From Xanthostigma xanthostigma (taxonomy: Eukaryota > Arthropoda > Insecta > Raphidioptera > Raphidiidae): a stretch of DNA of 64,000 nucleotides. The DNA is taken from assembly GCA_963575645.1 (NCBI GenBank), contig OY754469.1:49868753-49932752 (forward strand), in the 5' to 3' direction. Positions 22,880 through 34,352 of the stretch are shown one piece after another. Position 1 is the first letter of the stretch. Every line of letters begins with the position of its first letter. Under the pieces are notes generated by a model, which saw nothing but the letters and a program-made list of their open reading frames with translations, did not search any database and was not told the DNA's origin. The translations under genes and the position numbers were made by a program.

Positions 22880-23288
22880 CATGTATATATAAGTAGGTGT
22901 TATATAAAACGACAGACCTAACGATAATAATTCATGCAAGTGGCGCCGCGTGGGCACAGCCAAAAGACAACCTCTGTCGTTCATTGTAGAATCTTCGTTC
23001 CTGCTCTTGGTGGCTGGAGAGAACGAGAAAAGCTTTAATCTAAAACCGTTGAGATGCTATAATTTCGTGTACATTGTACAATTGTTATACTGCTCTTGTC
23101 GCGTATAAAACACGTCATAAATCCTGTGACGTCTACACAGTTTTGCGAATGTGGTGCGATGTCAGAGGAACGAGCACAGAAGAGGATTGCAGAAGAGACA
23201 CTCACATTAATATGTGCGAAGTCTTTACCCGCTCCTCTGCCCGCTCGTAATAAATATCTGTTTTAACGACATTCTCGCATAGCTGAAT
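22880..23288. other. Promoter-like segment of unknown origin
   Basis: Moderate-GC sequence with TATAAAACACGTCATAAATC near 23106, a possible initiator (TCTACACAGTT) about 30 bases on, and AATAAA near 23252. It could be a host promoter or a fossil terminal repeat. No ORF supports either. Confidence 0.25.
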
Positions 23289-23341
23289 AAAAAGTATAGA
23301 TACCCAATACCATAATATGGTATTGGGTATCTATACTTTTT
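23289..23341. repeat. Perfect 53-base palindrome
   Basis: Arms AGTATAGATACCCAATACC and complement around a 7-base centre. It abuts the TGACGTGATAACG element that starts at 23341. Confidence 0.85.
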
Positions 23342-24066
23342 GACGTGATAACGTCTTATAAATTGATGAATCACCAATATTATAAATTGATAAAACACCG
23401 GCTGCATGTACGAAAAAGTGTAACGTAACGTTCCTAACGTTCCTAACGTTCCTAACGTTCGTAACGCGTAACGCATAACGCATAACGTGTAACGTTCCGC
23501 CTGACCCTGTGCGTGCTTTTTGCTAATTTCTCGCTCAATTTAAATCAGATCGGTTTGAAACCAGTCTTAAACGAAAGAGGAGAACATTTTACATAGATTT
23601 CGTATAACAGAATTTGCCTAAACAGTTTTTTTATACAAATTTATATAGAAAAATATTTTATACAAATTTATATAGAAAAATAGCTGTATAAATGCATTGT
23701 TGTCTATTGCATGGCGCGCGCGCGAAGCGGTCGGTCGTCTTTGTTTGCCGTACATGGAAATTAGAAGCAAACGTATGTCTTGTCTTAACATGAAAGCGGC
23801 TGCATTTCTAATGTTTAATTCAATTTTTTGACATTAGTATATTGTGAAATGCAACTCCTTCTAAGTTAAGTATTGGAATAACTAATTATTATTAGAACAT
23901 AATACTTTGTAAGTTGCAAACGTCACTTTTGACATTTCTTATCATTCCGACACCAAGGATAAGCGGATTGAAACCAAATTTTGGGAGGTTTAGGTTATGT
24001 ATTACGGAATACGTTATCACGTAAAACTATCGTCCGTAAACCGACTTTACAGACAACCAATTTTTT
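23341..24066 (+). mobile_element. TGACGTGATAACG-family element, copy 4 (long)
   Basis: Both constant ends are present. The 5' part has an expanded array of TAACGTTCC and TAACGC units near 23422-23500. The interior (from CTTTTTGCTAATTTCTCGCT) is shared with copy 7 at 57010, except for about 95 bp holding GCGCGCGCGCGAAGCGG that copy 7 lacks. Confidence 0.75.
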
Positions 24067-24093
24067 TAGTTCAGAAAATTACGTACTTACCTA

Positions 24094-24720
24094 CAGTAGA
24101 ACCCCGATTATCCGAGATAACATGGGGAACACCCTACTCGGATAACTGAAAACTCGGATAATCCGGATTTATTTTTATTCAATATTTGCGTGGCCCATGA
24201 AGTGAGACAGCAAATTACAGTTTTCTATCTCTTTCTTTTTACTTGACCCGTTGTGTGCAAGTGTCGCGTCTTTAGTGGGGCAATTAGTACCTAAGTGGAA
24301 TAGAGCAAGCCACCTCCCTTTTACAGCTTAGTTCCATGTGCAAACTGACGCGTATCCATTCACGGACATGCGCATGAGACTCAGAGTATAATAAGTGAAA
24401 CAGACGTATAAAATGTCTTCACCGTAGTGTTTAAGTCTTTCTCCCGATCTTTATGGATGGTGGACCAAGTTTCATCAAAATCGCTCCCGTCGTTCATGAG
24501 TGATTGAACATCGACCGCAGATTTTAGTTCAGCAGAAAACTGCAGGACTATCCTTTCTATAGACGATTCAGTCCTGCATGCAATACAGATATGGATTAGC
24601 GATTGCCGCTTCTGGATGTCCTTTTCTGTGGTGCGAGAATGGCGTGCCGTGGCGCGGGCAAGCGCTAAGCGGCCCTCTGGGATCCATTACAAACCACTGT
24701 TATTGTCCTTGTTCTCTGTC
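24094..24720 (-). mobile_element. Tigger/pogo-type transposon, 3' part
   Basis: The end CAGTAGAACCCCGATTATCC follows TA (24092-24093). Upstream on the minus strand, 24390-24590 stays open (RIVLQFSAELKSAVDVQSLM then NDGSDFDETWSTIHKD), consistent with a transposase C-terminus. The other end was not found. Confidence 0.5.
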
Positions 24721-24896
24721 ATTGTAGTCTATACTACTACAATATATTTAACTAGGAGAAACTAAAGCACTAAAGCACAATTTACACGTTGTGAATGATT
24801 CAACTGTATAGCAGGTCGAATTACCGTCAGTTGTTTTTATTTCAGCATGGCTGAAAGATTTAATTCTCAATAAAAATATTTATTTACTTTATAGGA

Positions 24897-25055
24897 AATC
24901 TAATAGTTTCTGCCCTTACTTGATGAAAATCCATTATAAAATAAAATAAATAAAACAGTTAAGTTATCTGATGAAGCTGCTGTGACAGCGAAACATATGT
25001 CATATTTTTATAATTAAAGTGAAAATATTTTTTTAACTTAATTGTTTTATTTATT
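24897..25055 (+). mobile_element. Short hammerhead-bearing retro-insertion (159 bp)
   Basis: Flanked by the direct repeat TTACTTTATAGGA (24884-24896, 25056-25068). It contains 25-bp inverted arms (24942-24966 and 25034-25058) that enclose a hammerhead core and ends TTGTTTTATTTATT, like the Penelope-like 3' ends elsewhere in the window. Confidence 0.75.
24968..25001 (+). ncRNA. Hammerhead ribozyme motif
   Basis: CTGATGA, one extra A, stem II GCTG/CAGC (loop CTGTGA), GAAAC, a 4-base loop ATAT, then GTC. Stem III is the 2-bp AC/GT. Stem I starts with 3 bp and continues in the 25-bp arms after an internal loop. All core residues (CUGANGA, GAA, NUH) are present. Confidence 0.75.
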
Positions 25056-25109
25056 TTACTTTATAGGAGACCTTTTTTGTTTCCTTTCTGTTAGCTTAGA
25101 AAGCTAGTC

Positions 25110-25411
25110 CATAATTGATCGTATTTTCTCATGTATCTATTAATTAACTATATGAATCATTGCCTATCTACTCAATGCGCGGTGAGTGAACGCAACAAAG
25201 CGTATCGAAAATATATCCGCGTCTTTTTCTTCGATGTAATTCCCTGATTTCTCCGATGATAGGATTGGTTGACGTACTTGCATTCAATCTGAACAAAGTA
25301 TCTCCGTTTCAAAAACTGTGCCTTTTTCTATGACGTAAAAAAAGACAGAAGTATATTATGTTCGATTGGATTTTATTCCTATGCTCAGTATAGAATAAAA
25401 GTATATGTATT
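25110..25411. repeat. Dispersed repeat (CATATACTTTTATTCTATAC family)
   Basis: It matches 54748-55145 in inverse orientation over ATGAATCATTGCCTATCTAC, CAATCCTATCATCGGAGAAA (complement) and the end ATGCTCAGTATAGAATAAAA. A short third piece is at 45117-45210. No TIR or coding region was identified. Confidence 0.65.
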
Positions 25412-25419
25412 TTCTATAC

Positions 25420-25747
25420 CTGTGATGTCAAATATACGGTCCGTGGGCCGTATCCTGTCCTCAAGTTATCTCAATACGGCCCGTGACCAGAATCTATCCA
25501 GTGGGGATTTTAGACACCTGACATCAATGAGCTTATCAAAAACAAGAGACCTCGGGTGTCTGAATCCTCAAGCTCAAGATAATTTTATTACCCAGCTAGT
25601 TATATGAAAATTGATTTAAACTAAATAAATAAAGATTTTAATTTAGTATATTGCGTGTTTCAGTTTTAATTTAGAATCTGGCCCGCTAACACCCTAAATC
25701 TTATCGATGGACAATGGCCCTTTAGAAAAATCAGTCTGACACCCCTA
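25420..25747. mobile_element. hAT-type MITE (family B, GGCCCG-rich)
   Basis: Termini CTGTGATGTCAAATA and AGTCTGACACCCCTA, with 8-bp duplication TTCTATAC (25412-25419, 25748-25755). The interior has GGTCCGTGGGCCGTA and TGGCCCGCTAACACCC. Confidence 0.8.
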
Positions 25748-25755
25748 TTCTATAC

Positions 25756-26988
25756 GACGATATCAGTCAAGGAAAATTAGACTTTGACTTCAAAAACATT
25801 TGTTAATATAACTATAAACTACTTATAATATTCACATGATATACAAGATGAAATAAATTCGGGGCATTTATCCGGGGCATATCTATATATTAATACGAGA
25901 TACGGGGCTTTAATCCCGGAAAATCCGGGGCGAATGGTCAACCTATATATATAAATAAATCAATAAACATAAAAATATGTAAAAATGATTGACTTCAAGA
26001 ATGATGCCCCGCAAAATTAGTATTCATTTCTTGTTTGTTCGTTCGAACAAAAATAAAAATATTGCATGTAATTGCCGTGTTTTGCGATTCAATACAGATG
26101 ACAAAAAGTTGTAAATTTGTATTCGCTTTTACTTGCAAAACTATGTGTGCATACAAATTGTAAAACAAAATTGGATTAGAATTTAATCTGTTGTTATTTT
26201 TAACAACGGGTCGTATATCAAGCTCAGGACGCTACTGAATACCAAGCGTCAGGTTTGAGTCACTTGCAAATTTGAAATGGATACCCCAGTATAAAACTCT
26301 ATACACGTGAATCGGCTTTAAGTTTACAGTAAATATCATGCATACCTACAACTTACAGACGTGTATTAAAAAGAAAAGGCATCGACTTTTGATGTTTGAG
26401 AAACGACCGAAAAATGTTTGCGGCACACATTTACAAAAACGGTCTGAAAATCCCATTGTCTTTAATAAACAGAAATTGTAAACCGGGTTAGCTTGTTTTT
26501 TTTTCATTTTATTGACGTGAAAAATCTATTGGCGCGTTTTGTTGGGAGTAAAATCGTGCAGCTGCAGACATGACACTTTAACGGAAAGAGGTATAATTGG
26601 ATTAAACATGGCTTTAGTTCAAGGCGACATCTAGATAACTGCAGGGCGAAATTTACTTACAAGTATTTCGTTAGATGCGTTGGATTAGGTATAACTTGGC
26701 TTTTGTTAAAGGCGACAACTAAATGACAGGGCAAAATTTAGTTACAGGATGAAATTTATATACCTACTATCTTCTTGTATGAGAAATTCTAATTTGAAGA
26801 AAATTTTAAATACGGCCCTGTATGAGCATTCAAAAGTCTAAAGGGTTCGTTTGCAAATCTATTTTACTGTTATATTTGCAGTGCCACAGTATTTAATATT
26901 CATGATGCTAAAATACCGTTAATATTGTTTAAATCTTTAAATTACCTCAGAAAAGACAACTCGTCAACGAAACCGTACCTACCTCTTG
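25756..26988. other. Gene-free stretch
   Basis: AT-rich. A few CGGGGCAT repeats near 25861-25935 and a degraded GGCGACATCT-type Helitron relic around 26600-26760. No exon. Confidence 0.45.
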
Positions 26989-27938
26989 TGTATATGTTAC
27001 CGGCAAAGCCCGTTACGCAGTCATACCTAGGTTTGTCTAGGCAAAGTCCGCATTGCCGGGCCACTTTAGGCTAAGTCGGAAATTAGTTGATATTTCCGAC
27101 ATTGCCTGCACTGTTGTAAGACAATCTTAGGTTTACCAAACATGTAGCAGGCAAACTCCGAAATAACCTACCGCATTACTATCCTACCTACTGTCAATAT
27201 TATACCTATGTACGAGTAAGAAGCACAGAATGCGATAGAAAAAAAAACACTAATTTGTATTAATAATTTGTTGCTTAGTGCTTTAATCATAATATCTCTT
27301 CCAGCATGACCACATTCCTTGTGAGCATTATCTAGCACCTCAAACAATTCTTCATTGGGGACAAAGTATTTCACTTCAGTGACTTGCGCAGACAATGGCA
27401 AAATTAACTTTTTAATGCCCCCAACAAGTAACACATCGTAACGTTTGAGACGCCGGTATTGAAGAGTTGTTTTTTTGGCAACCTGCTTGGCTTCTTCAAC
27501 TTCTTTAATTAATGCCTCGTACTTCTCTATCGATGGAATGTAAAAAGAATTTATTGGTTTCTGCATACTCTCTAATTTCTCCAAAAAGCTCGCCTTCATT
27601 TCACCCACGCCACTCATATCTACTTGCATATGTCTTTTTGGTCACAAATCCAATAAAGATTAAACCCAACTGAACACAGCGGCCGCTTAACCCAACTAAA
27701 CACAAAAGTCGATGCAGAATGGGAATTCAGTGACGTCGCCTGGAATCGGAATATCAACTTATTTCGTAGTTTGTCTGCTACACATCTAGCAAACCTAAGA
27801 TTGTCGTACCACAGTGTAGGCAATGTTCGAAATATCGAATAATTTCGGACTTTGCCTAAAGTGGCCCGACAATGCGGACTTTGCCTATAGGCAAACCTAG
27901 GTATGACTTCATAACGGACTTATCCGGTAACATATACA
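26989..27938 (-). mobile_element. Integrase-bearing cut-and-paste transposon, internally deleted (Ginger-like)
   Basis: Long TIRs of about 150 bp start TGTATATGTTACCGG at both ends and repeat GGCAAAGTCCG and GCCACTTTAGGC. Between them a minus-strand ORF (27168-27629) encodes the N-terminal part of an integrase-type transposase of the KRBA2-like group. Confidence 0.7.
27168..27629 (-). CDS. Integrase-type transposase, N-terminal part (KRBA2-like)
   Basis: A 153-codon frame inside the transposon 26989-27938. Residues about 27-113 (INSFYIPSIEKYEALIKEVE, KKTTLQYRRLKRYDVLLVGG, VKYFVPNEELFEVLDNAHKE, CGHAGRDIMIKALSNK) match my memory of the conserved start of KRAB-A-domain-protein-2-like integrases, including the first half (His..His) of the HHCC zinc-binding module. 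The catalytic DDE core is absent. After about residue 120 the frame continues into unrelated sequence. This is a transposon relic, not a host gene. Confidence 0.65.
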   Translation of the reverse strand: MQVDMSGVGEMKASFLEKLESMQKPINSFYIPSIEKYEALIKEVEEAKQVAKKTTLQYRRLKRYDVLLVGGIKKLILPLSAQVTEVKYFVPNEELFEVLDNAHKECGHAGRDIMIKALSNKLLIQISVFFSIAFCASYSYIGIILTVGRIVMR

Positions 27939-28482
27939 TATTATGAATAAATAATCTCGTGTCTCACAATTAGGTATTTTAGTAAATCTTGGCATGTTGT
28001 TTAATTTTTTTGATAAATTACAAATGTCCGGCAGTTAAAAAAATTTACCAGGTGATTAGGGCTACCAGGCGTCCAGCTTTAGCCGGACATGTTTGGCTTT
28101 TTACAGCCGCGTGTCCGTCCAAATATTTACAAGCCCGGTTTTCGTTAAACTGTCAATGAAATTTCAAGGAAAATGTTGCTTGTGATAAAGTAAAATTGCC
28201 AATAATTCATACCTACTTATGGAATTTTGTTGTTTCCCTAATTGAAATGCCAAAGCCAAACAGTAGCATGTAGATATTATTTTAAATTTTTTATTTTAAT
28301 AAAGATCCTTTCGTTTTTCCTGTCAAAATAATGAGAAGATGACTAGTTGGGGTTTGTTATTATCTATTTAATAGAATTTCGTTGTTAAAATTGTGATTGA
28401 TTAGTATAAAACCATTATAAAAATAACTTTTTATTAAAAAAATAGTCCAACTTTTAGCGATTTAACGATTAATTATTCTTAA
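27939..28482. other. Spacer with a hAT-like terminal fragment
   Basis: TAGGGCTACCAGGCGTCC AGCTTTAGCCGGACA near 28057-28090 resembles one end of a common hAT-type MITE. The opposite end was not found. The remainder is featureless. Confidence 0.35.
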
Positions 28483-28817
28483 TCTATTACTAATATATAA
28501 AGCTGAAGAGTTTGTTTGTTTGAACGCGCTAATCTCAGGAACTACTGGTTAGAATTAAACATTTTTTTTGTTGGATAGTCCATTTAGGCTATAGGCTATA
28601 TAATATCACGCTACGACCAATAGAAGCGGAGCATCAATGAAAGATGTATAAATCAAAACTTTTTCGTCCGACAAAAACTTTTGAACGGTAACTCCGATCA
28701 TCATGAAATTTGGACACAACATTCATCTCGGTAAACGAAGATGAACGTGCGTACTCATGTCCCTCCCCCTCCATTCGTTCTTTTGCACTCGGTCGAAACC
28801 GGGCGGGACCGCTATAG
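28483..28817 (+). mobile_element. Helitron-like element, copy 1
   Basis: TCTATTACTAATATATAAAG CTGAAGAG...GAACGCGCTAATCTCAGG to ...CGGTCGAAACCGGGCGGGA CCGCTA. It is nearly co-linear with 59595-59923 on the other strand. The 3' end is slightly altered (CTATAG for CTAG). Confidence 0.65.
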
Positions 28818-28985
28818 TTTTTGATAAAGACATGCCATGATGTAACTAATATTGGTGCAAAAAAGCATTGTATTTAAATAGTAAATCTTTGATTAACGTC
28901 TGATTAGAATTCTTCAATAAATAAAATTATCGACCAATTTTTCAGACAAATATAGGTATTATCAAAAAATAATAATTAATACATT

Positions 28986-29017
28986 GACGTTTCGGTCTTG
29001 ATTTGGATTTTCTTCAG
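28986..29017 (-). ncRNA. Hammerhead-like motif, left arm
   Basis: Minus strand: CTGAAGA, A, AATCC/GGAC(C) imperfect stem II, GAAAC, GTC. The stem II mismatches suggest it is decayed. It mirrors 29211-29242. Confidence 0.5.
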
Positions 29018-29210
29018 AACTGATCTAAAAGATATAAAAATAATTAATAATTAATTTCTAATTCGTATTTTAAAATTATTCGCTTTGTTTTTAAATTATA
29101 TTCAAAAATTGAAAAAATAATAACAATTTTTGAATATAATTTAAAAACAAAGCGAATAATTTTAAAATACGAATTAGAAATTAATTATTTTTATATTTTT
29201 TAGATCAGTT

Positions 29211-29242
29211 CTGAAGAAAATCCAAATCAGGACCGAAACGTC
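29211..29242 (+). ncRNA. Hammerhead-like motif, right arm
   Basis: The same core as 28986-29017 on the plus strand. Stem I has two pairs plus a wobble only. Probably inactive. Confidence 0.5.
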
Positions 29243-29609
29243 AATGTATTAATTATTATTTTTTGTTAATATATTTGTCTGAAAAATTGGTCGATAATTT
29301 TATTTATTTAAATAGTAAATCTCCGAAGAAAATGCACCCAGCGCATTGAATCATCGGAATAATAATTTATTACTTTTCAATCTTGAAAAATCTAGCATAA
29401 TGAAAACGTTTTATAAGAAACTGGTTATTAAGTTTTTGACAGCTTTCAGGTACTTTTTTCACGGAAACACCGCAAAATGTTACAACGTTATTATCTGCCT
29501 ATAAGATCAATATAAACGTCCCGCCCAGATACGTTTTTTTCAATAGACAAATTGAGGCGTTGGTTCATGTTGCTGTAATAAAACTCCATACACTATTCTA
29601 TTGTAGACG

Positions 29610-29741
29610 TTATACGACGTGTCCTCCAATAAACCCGTCTTCACCGACAACTTCTAGTCCACCATTCTCGTCTATGAATGCCACGAGATACATAAAGACG
29701 ACGTTGGCATGCGAGGAAAGTAACATAAAGCCTTGCATCCA
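29610..29741 (-). CDS. Candidate exon, unidentified
   Basis: A minus-strand 44-codon frame after a good acceptor (ACTTTCTTCAG at 29742). It reads WMQGFMLLSSHANVVFMYLV then AFIDENGGLEVVGEDGFIGG, ending HVV-stop. A possible donor (GTATAA) overlaps the stop. Base composition is more balanced than the surroundings. I do not recognise a family; it could be an exon, a transposon remnant or chance. Confidence 0.25.
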   Translation of the reverse strand, partial: WMQGFMLLSSHANVVFMYLVAFIDENGGLEVVGEDGFIGGHVV

Positions 29742-29769
29742 CTGAAGAAAGTTTATAAAAACCCACTGA

Positions 29770-30669
29770 TTGATAGGCGCTTAGCATACCTATACAATCT
29801 CTAATATATATTTTGTAAGAAAGGCGTAGTGCACCTACTGTACAGCGTACACAAGCTGTGGTATTCCTTTGTGTCCACGAGTGTAGCTGCGTCTTCCCAC
29901 GTGACATGCGGCTGACCAATGACACGAGGGGACGCGTGGAACTAGCTAGCAATTTGTATAAGCCATTTCTTAAACTAGCTAGGTGTCTTATAAGTCAATT
30001 GATTTATTATGTTAAGTCTAATTTTATATTACGTTTTATGATGATTAATTGATCCTAATTTTTGGCAAAACAAACAAATTATTTTATTATTATTATCATT
30101 ATAATATAGGAATATTAGCCAAGGGACTTTCTGTACAAAAAGGCAAGTAGTCTTAATTTCTTGATATAATTGTACTCTAGAATCAAAGTTTGCTACCTCT
30201 ACGCGCTACTTGGTATCGCAAAAAAAATGTTTTTCAAAATAGCTCAACAATAGTACCTATATTGTGCAACTAGTGCGACAATGCCGCACGAGTTGCACAT
30301 ACTATTTTTATTACGAATTAAATTAAATTAAAATTTTATTACGAATTAAAAAAAGAAATTAGAAGTAATAAAAATTAAAATTTAAATCATTAAAAAGTTG
30401 AAAATTCAGTTAAAATTGTTATTGTATTGGTAACTATGGTAACTCTGAATTTGCGTGCGGCAAACAATAATTTCAGTGCGACAAATAAAGTTTCCTCACG
30501 CAAATGAAAATAGCTACTTTTCAACTGTAACAGCGTGCGTAAACATATTACTTTTCCCGCATGAGTAATAAAAAAATATTATAATATTGGATATCTATGT
30601 CAAATTTAAAGATATCGAAATAATTCTTTCGGCATCTAAAAAGATATCCTTACTATCTTTATGCCGTGC
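29770..30669. other. Gene-free stretch
   Basis: AT-rich. Nothing supported except a small inverted motif GTGCAACTAGTGCGACA / CACGAGTTGCACA near 30267-30300. Confidence 0.45.
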
Positions 30670-31175
30670 CAATAGGTCATATGCATGATTTTTTTTTATA
30701 TTTTTAATAGATTATTTAGTCAACCATAATACGGAAAAAAATTGATAATCATTTAAAAATGTAATATTATCATAAGAAAAAAAATATTAAATTCCACATT
30801 CAAAAATAGACAGTTTAAACAATCGGCCATGTTCGCGGGCTTATGTGACGTCATGATATACGATGCATGCCAACCTTGATGTCAAATTGTCAATGTTCTA
30901 AATGAAGTTTATTTGTTGTTTTCTCTAAATACTGACATAATCTTACTGTGAGACGACACAGTCGTCATGAAAACTGTTGTTGATATATACTCTGACGTCA
31001 CGATGCGTTTTGAAAATTCGAAAGTAGCGCTTATTTTCTACATTTCTTTTTTATTATTTGTATTTTTTTCAGTGATTAGATTAATAAAATAACCATTACG
31101 TTATGATCAAGAACTAAAATATATTTCGAAACAAAAATTTTAACCAATTTGGAGTTTTATGCATATGACCTATTG
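30670..31175. mobile_element. TIR element, 17-bp termini
   Basis: CAATAGGTCATATGCAT at the left and its exact complement at the right. The interior of about 470 bp has TGACGTCA twice. No ORF, and the target duplication is unclear. Confidence 0.55.
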
Positions 31176-31568
31176 TAACATCTATATTATTATAGTATTT
31201 CAGTCACTATATGCGTCATTGATTGATAGTGGATAACATGCTTTCAGACACTTCAACGAGACGACAGATGCTTCTCTATCCCTACAAATGCATCTTGATC
31301 GTATTTATTTATGTGGAAGTTTTTTATTTTATATAGTTTACTTCAATTTAGTTCAAAAACTGGTATTATAGTAAATGTTAACGAAGCGGCTAATTCTTTT
31401 ATGAAAATATATATGTACGTGTTTTTTACCTGTTTGATTTCTAAACTAGGTTTTTATGTGTTCATTTATGAAACACAGGTGATTGCACACCATGGTACTT
31501 TGGATCGGAAAAAGAATCAACATATACGACTTTAAACAAGAATTGATATTTATTATAGCCTAAGATCT

Positions 31569-32104
31569 CACGTACCACTTTTCATGAAGTGTTTGATTCA
31601 CGTGGAAATTTTGACCAGTGGTACAGATAGGATAGATGAACAAGAAAAAATATGTTTGCCTGCAGACTTACTGTGGTAGTTACTGCGCATACAAGTAATG
31701 CGCCCAAAAATTTATGTCAAAAAAAATGTTTGATTGAAAGAGATCGCATCTAAACATGCTTTGATTAATTGGAACATATTATGTAGGCAGGGCCCGATCT
31801 AGGGGAGGGCAAACCGGGCAATTTCCCGGGGCGGTAAAATTGAGGGCGGCGCGGCGTCGGCGCCGAAAATTTAAAAGATGGTTAAACAAAAAAAAATTAC
31901 ACCATCTATGGAACAACGCATGGGTAAAAAGGCGGCAAATATTATTTCGGCCGGAGCGGCGAAATAGCTGGATCGGGCCCTGTATGTAGGTAACAATAGC
32001 AATTATCGTATTTAATACTAGCCATTACCTGCACACCGCACGCTATTTAATAAAAAAACAATAATTTCTACGTGAATCAAACACTTCATGAAAAGTGGTA
32101 CGTG
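31569..32104. mobile_element. TIR element with nested hAT MITE
   Basis: About 42-bp termini: CACGTACCACTTTTCATGAA GTGTTTGATTCACGT and complement, with one or two mismatches. The hAT MITE 31788-31982 lies in the middle; without it the element is about 330 bp. Confidence 0.7.
31788..31982. mobile_element. hAT-type MITE (family C), copy 1
   Basis: Termini CAGGGCCCGATCTAG and CTGGATCGGGCCCTG, 195 bp, GC-rich (GGCGGCGCGGCGTCGGC), with perfect 8-bp duplication TATGTAGG (31780-31787, 31983-31990). Copy 2 is at 53333-53522. Confidence 0.9.
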
Positions 32105-32105
32105 G

Positions 32106-33216
32106 TCATCCAACTATTAGGTAATATTAGCAGACGAAAGGTTTCAGCAGTACAAAACTACTTCAAGCGCTGAAAGGATTCGCTAAATACGAAGATATGA
32201 TTTTATTTTAAAAATGCATAGTTGAAAAGACATTAAAGAAAATATCCCTCCTATATCCGAAACTGCTGAGTCTAAAATTTTGAAAAAAATAGGGAATTTA
32301 AGGCCTCATTGATTGTTTATATGGAAAATCTAAACGAAAATCCTACGTCCTAAAGTTAAAAAACGGAATGGAACAGAACCCTCTCCACCAGAGCGCAGCT
32401 CGCACTTGACCGCGGTTATTTACAAATATCAAACTGCCCACTTTAAGATTTTTGAGTATTCGTTTTTGTCCAGACTGTGTATGAAAGTATAGGTACCTAT
32501 AGCAAATCTTCGGTAATTTTATTTTTAGAAATAAAAGATCAGAATTAATAATCCTATACAGGCCAGAAGATTAAGAAACCTCTTTATGGCTTACAGTGAG
32601 TCTGCATGATAATTATATTTTTCAAATTTCTTAGGATAGATTTTACCACTGATAAATAGGAAACCGGATACGATCTAGTATTTTAGTTTTGTATAGCACC
32701 GATTATCATGCAGGGTTTTAAAACCTAAATTATAATTGTGTTTAAAATGAGCTGTAATCCTCCTGAATATGTTGAGAAAATATAGCGAGCTATTAAAAAC
32801 AATAAAATTGTATAGGTATCTGGTATCTGACATGCTTGGGGATGATGCAATGATTTGACAGGTCAATCAGGTTGTGATGGGATCTTGGGCCCCAAAAAAG
32901 CTAGTTACTGCCCTGGGTAGGTATACCTCCAAGATTTTCTTAAAGCTTAATATATTAAGTACTACCCTATTAAAGCTCAGTTCATACTTTTCTGTGGAGT
33001 GTACCTACTAATTTTGTGAATATTTTTCATTGGTTTTCTTATATTGGAAAATAGTTTGGAAGATATATATATATACCTACCTACATATAAGTATATATAC
33101 AGGTAAATATAGATACCAAAATATTATTTGACAGTGCAGTTTAGCGATCCTCATGGTTGTTTTATGTGAATTAAATTATGGTAAGTTAATTTTATTATTA
33201 CTGCAGTTTTATTATA
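32106..33216. other. Gene-free stretch
   Basis: AT-rich. No exon or clear repeat recognised on either strand. Confidence 0.45.
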
Positions 33217-33543
33217 CAGAATGATTCAAAATTCCCGCAACGGCTTAATATTTCTTATCGGGTGTAAGTTGAACTAAAAATGTTTTTTTTAATCATTTTT
33301 CCTGTCTATCGAATAGCAAAATTAAATTTTAGGCCCTAAAAGGATCCCGTAGGGTTCAACTTTGAAATTTTAAATATTTCATATTCGTACTCTTTAAAAT
33401 TTCAAAGTTGGGTCCTACAACAAAATCTGCTTTTGCCGTTCGATAGACAGGAAAGAATTATAAAAAAAACATTTTAACATTTTTAGTCCGGCTTACCCGA
33501 TAAGAATAATATTAAACCGTTCCGGGACTTTTGAAACACTCCG
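33217..33543. mobile_element. Tc1/mariner-type MITE with long TIRs
   Basis: CAGAATGATTCAAAATTCCC and, at the other end, CGGAGTGTTTCAAAAGTCCC (complement), TA-flanked. The inner arms (ATTTCAAAGTTG / CAACTTTGAAAT, CTGTCTATCGAA) make it a near-complete foldback. Confidence 0.8.
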
Positions 33544-33700
33544 TATATAAAACAAAGTCCCTCCACCGCGTCTGTCTGTCTGAACGCGACAAATTAAAAA
33601 ACTATCGAACGGATTTTCATACGGTTTTCAAGAATAGAAAGAGCGATAAACGAGGAAGGTTTTTGTATATATATAATTTGTAAATATTTTGTACAAAATG
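33544..33700 (+). mobile_element. Helitron 5'-end fragment
   Basis: TATAAAACAAAGTCCCTCCA CCGCGTCTGTCTGTCTGAACGCG then AACTATCGAACGGATTTTCA, a start region common in insect non-autonomous Helitrons. The 3' end was not found. The MITE 33217-33543 sits at its edge. Confidence 0.5.
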
Positions 33701-34352
33701 GCTGAACTATGACGGTGTTTTGTCAAAACACCGTCACGATAAATATAAAATATTTTAGTGTTAATAATTCAACTATAGGTATACAAAAGCTAAGTTGTTT
33801 ATGCACTAACAAAGTATATACCTATTAATAAATATTATGTATTTGTATGTCGGTTATTTTATGTTACTATAAAAGTTTACACACTATAGTGAAAACTTTA
33901 AAAAGTCAATTGAGTCCTATACTTCCTTATAACATAATTTGTAACTGATACCTACTTCATCAGTAGTCGTCAATATACAATATACCTATATATACCCACA
34001 AAATATTATATTATGTCTGTTCGAATATTAATTTTTCCACGCCCATCAGAAAGCCCTCGTTAATCTATATATATACAGAGAGCTGAAACTTTGCACGGCA
34101 CTTATTGAGATTTTACTTCAACCATGCGCCATCTACTCAGAATTTCAGTGAACTATCCTATGCGAAGCGTCTCATATTATATAGTAAAGCATTGCGCGCG
34201 CTACGTGTATTTTTGAATATACTATATATTGTTTATGTAATTATGGCTGCAGTTACAGACTGTATTATTGTATAATGCTTTTCAAAAACCAATTTCTTGG
34301 TAACGTATAAACGATAGACCTAAAAAAATGAGGGATTCTTCGACTTCGCGTA
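33701..34352. other. Gene-free stretch with one strong hairpin
   Basis: A hairpin GACGGTGTTTTG / CAAAACACCGTC lies at about 33713-33738. The rest is AT-rich and featureless. Confidence 0.4.

Larger units (their letters stand above)
28889..29305. mobile_element. Penelope-like insertion, inverted duplication (417 bp)
   Basis: Flanked by 17-bp direct repeats ATTTAAATAGTAAATCT (28872-28888, 29306-29322). Most of the insert is a head-to-head palindrome (axis near 29112) of the same 3' region seen at 15100-15385, with one hammerhead motif per arm and the shared end AATTGGTCGATAATTTTATT. Confidence 0.8.

Noticed and set aside
22880-23288. Possible solo LTR (TATA box, initiator, AATAAA, and TGGCGCC like a primer site nearby)
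   Set aside because: No matching second copy, no clear ends or target duplication, and no retroelement coding nearby. Left as an unexplained promoter-like segment.
33713-33738. Hairpin GACGGTGTTTTG as a terminator
   Set aside because: Terminators of that type are bacterial; this is nuclear insect DNA. More likely part of a repeat.
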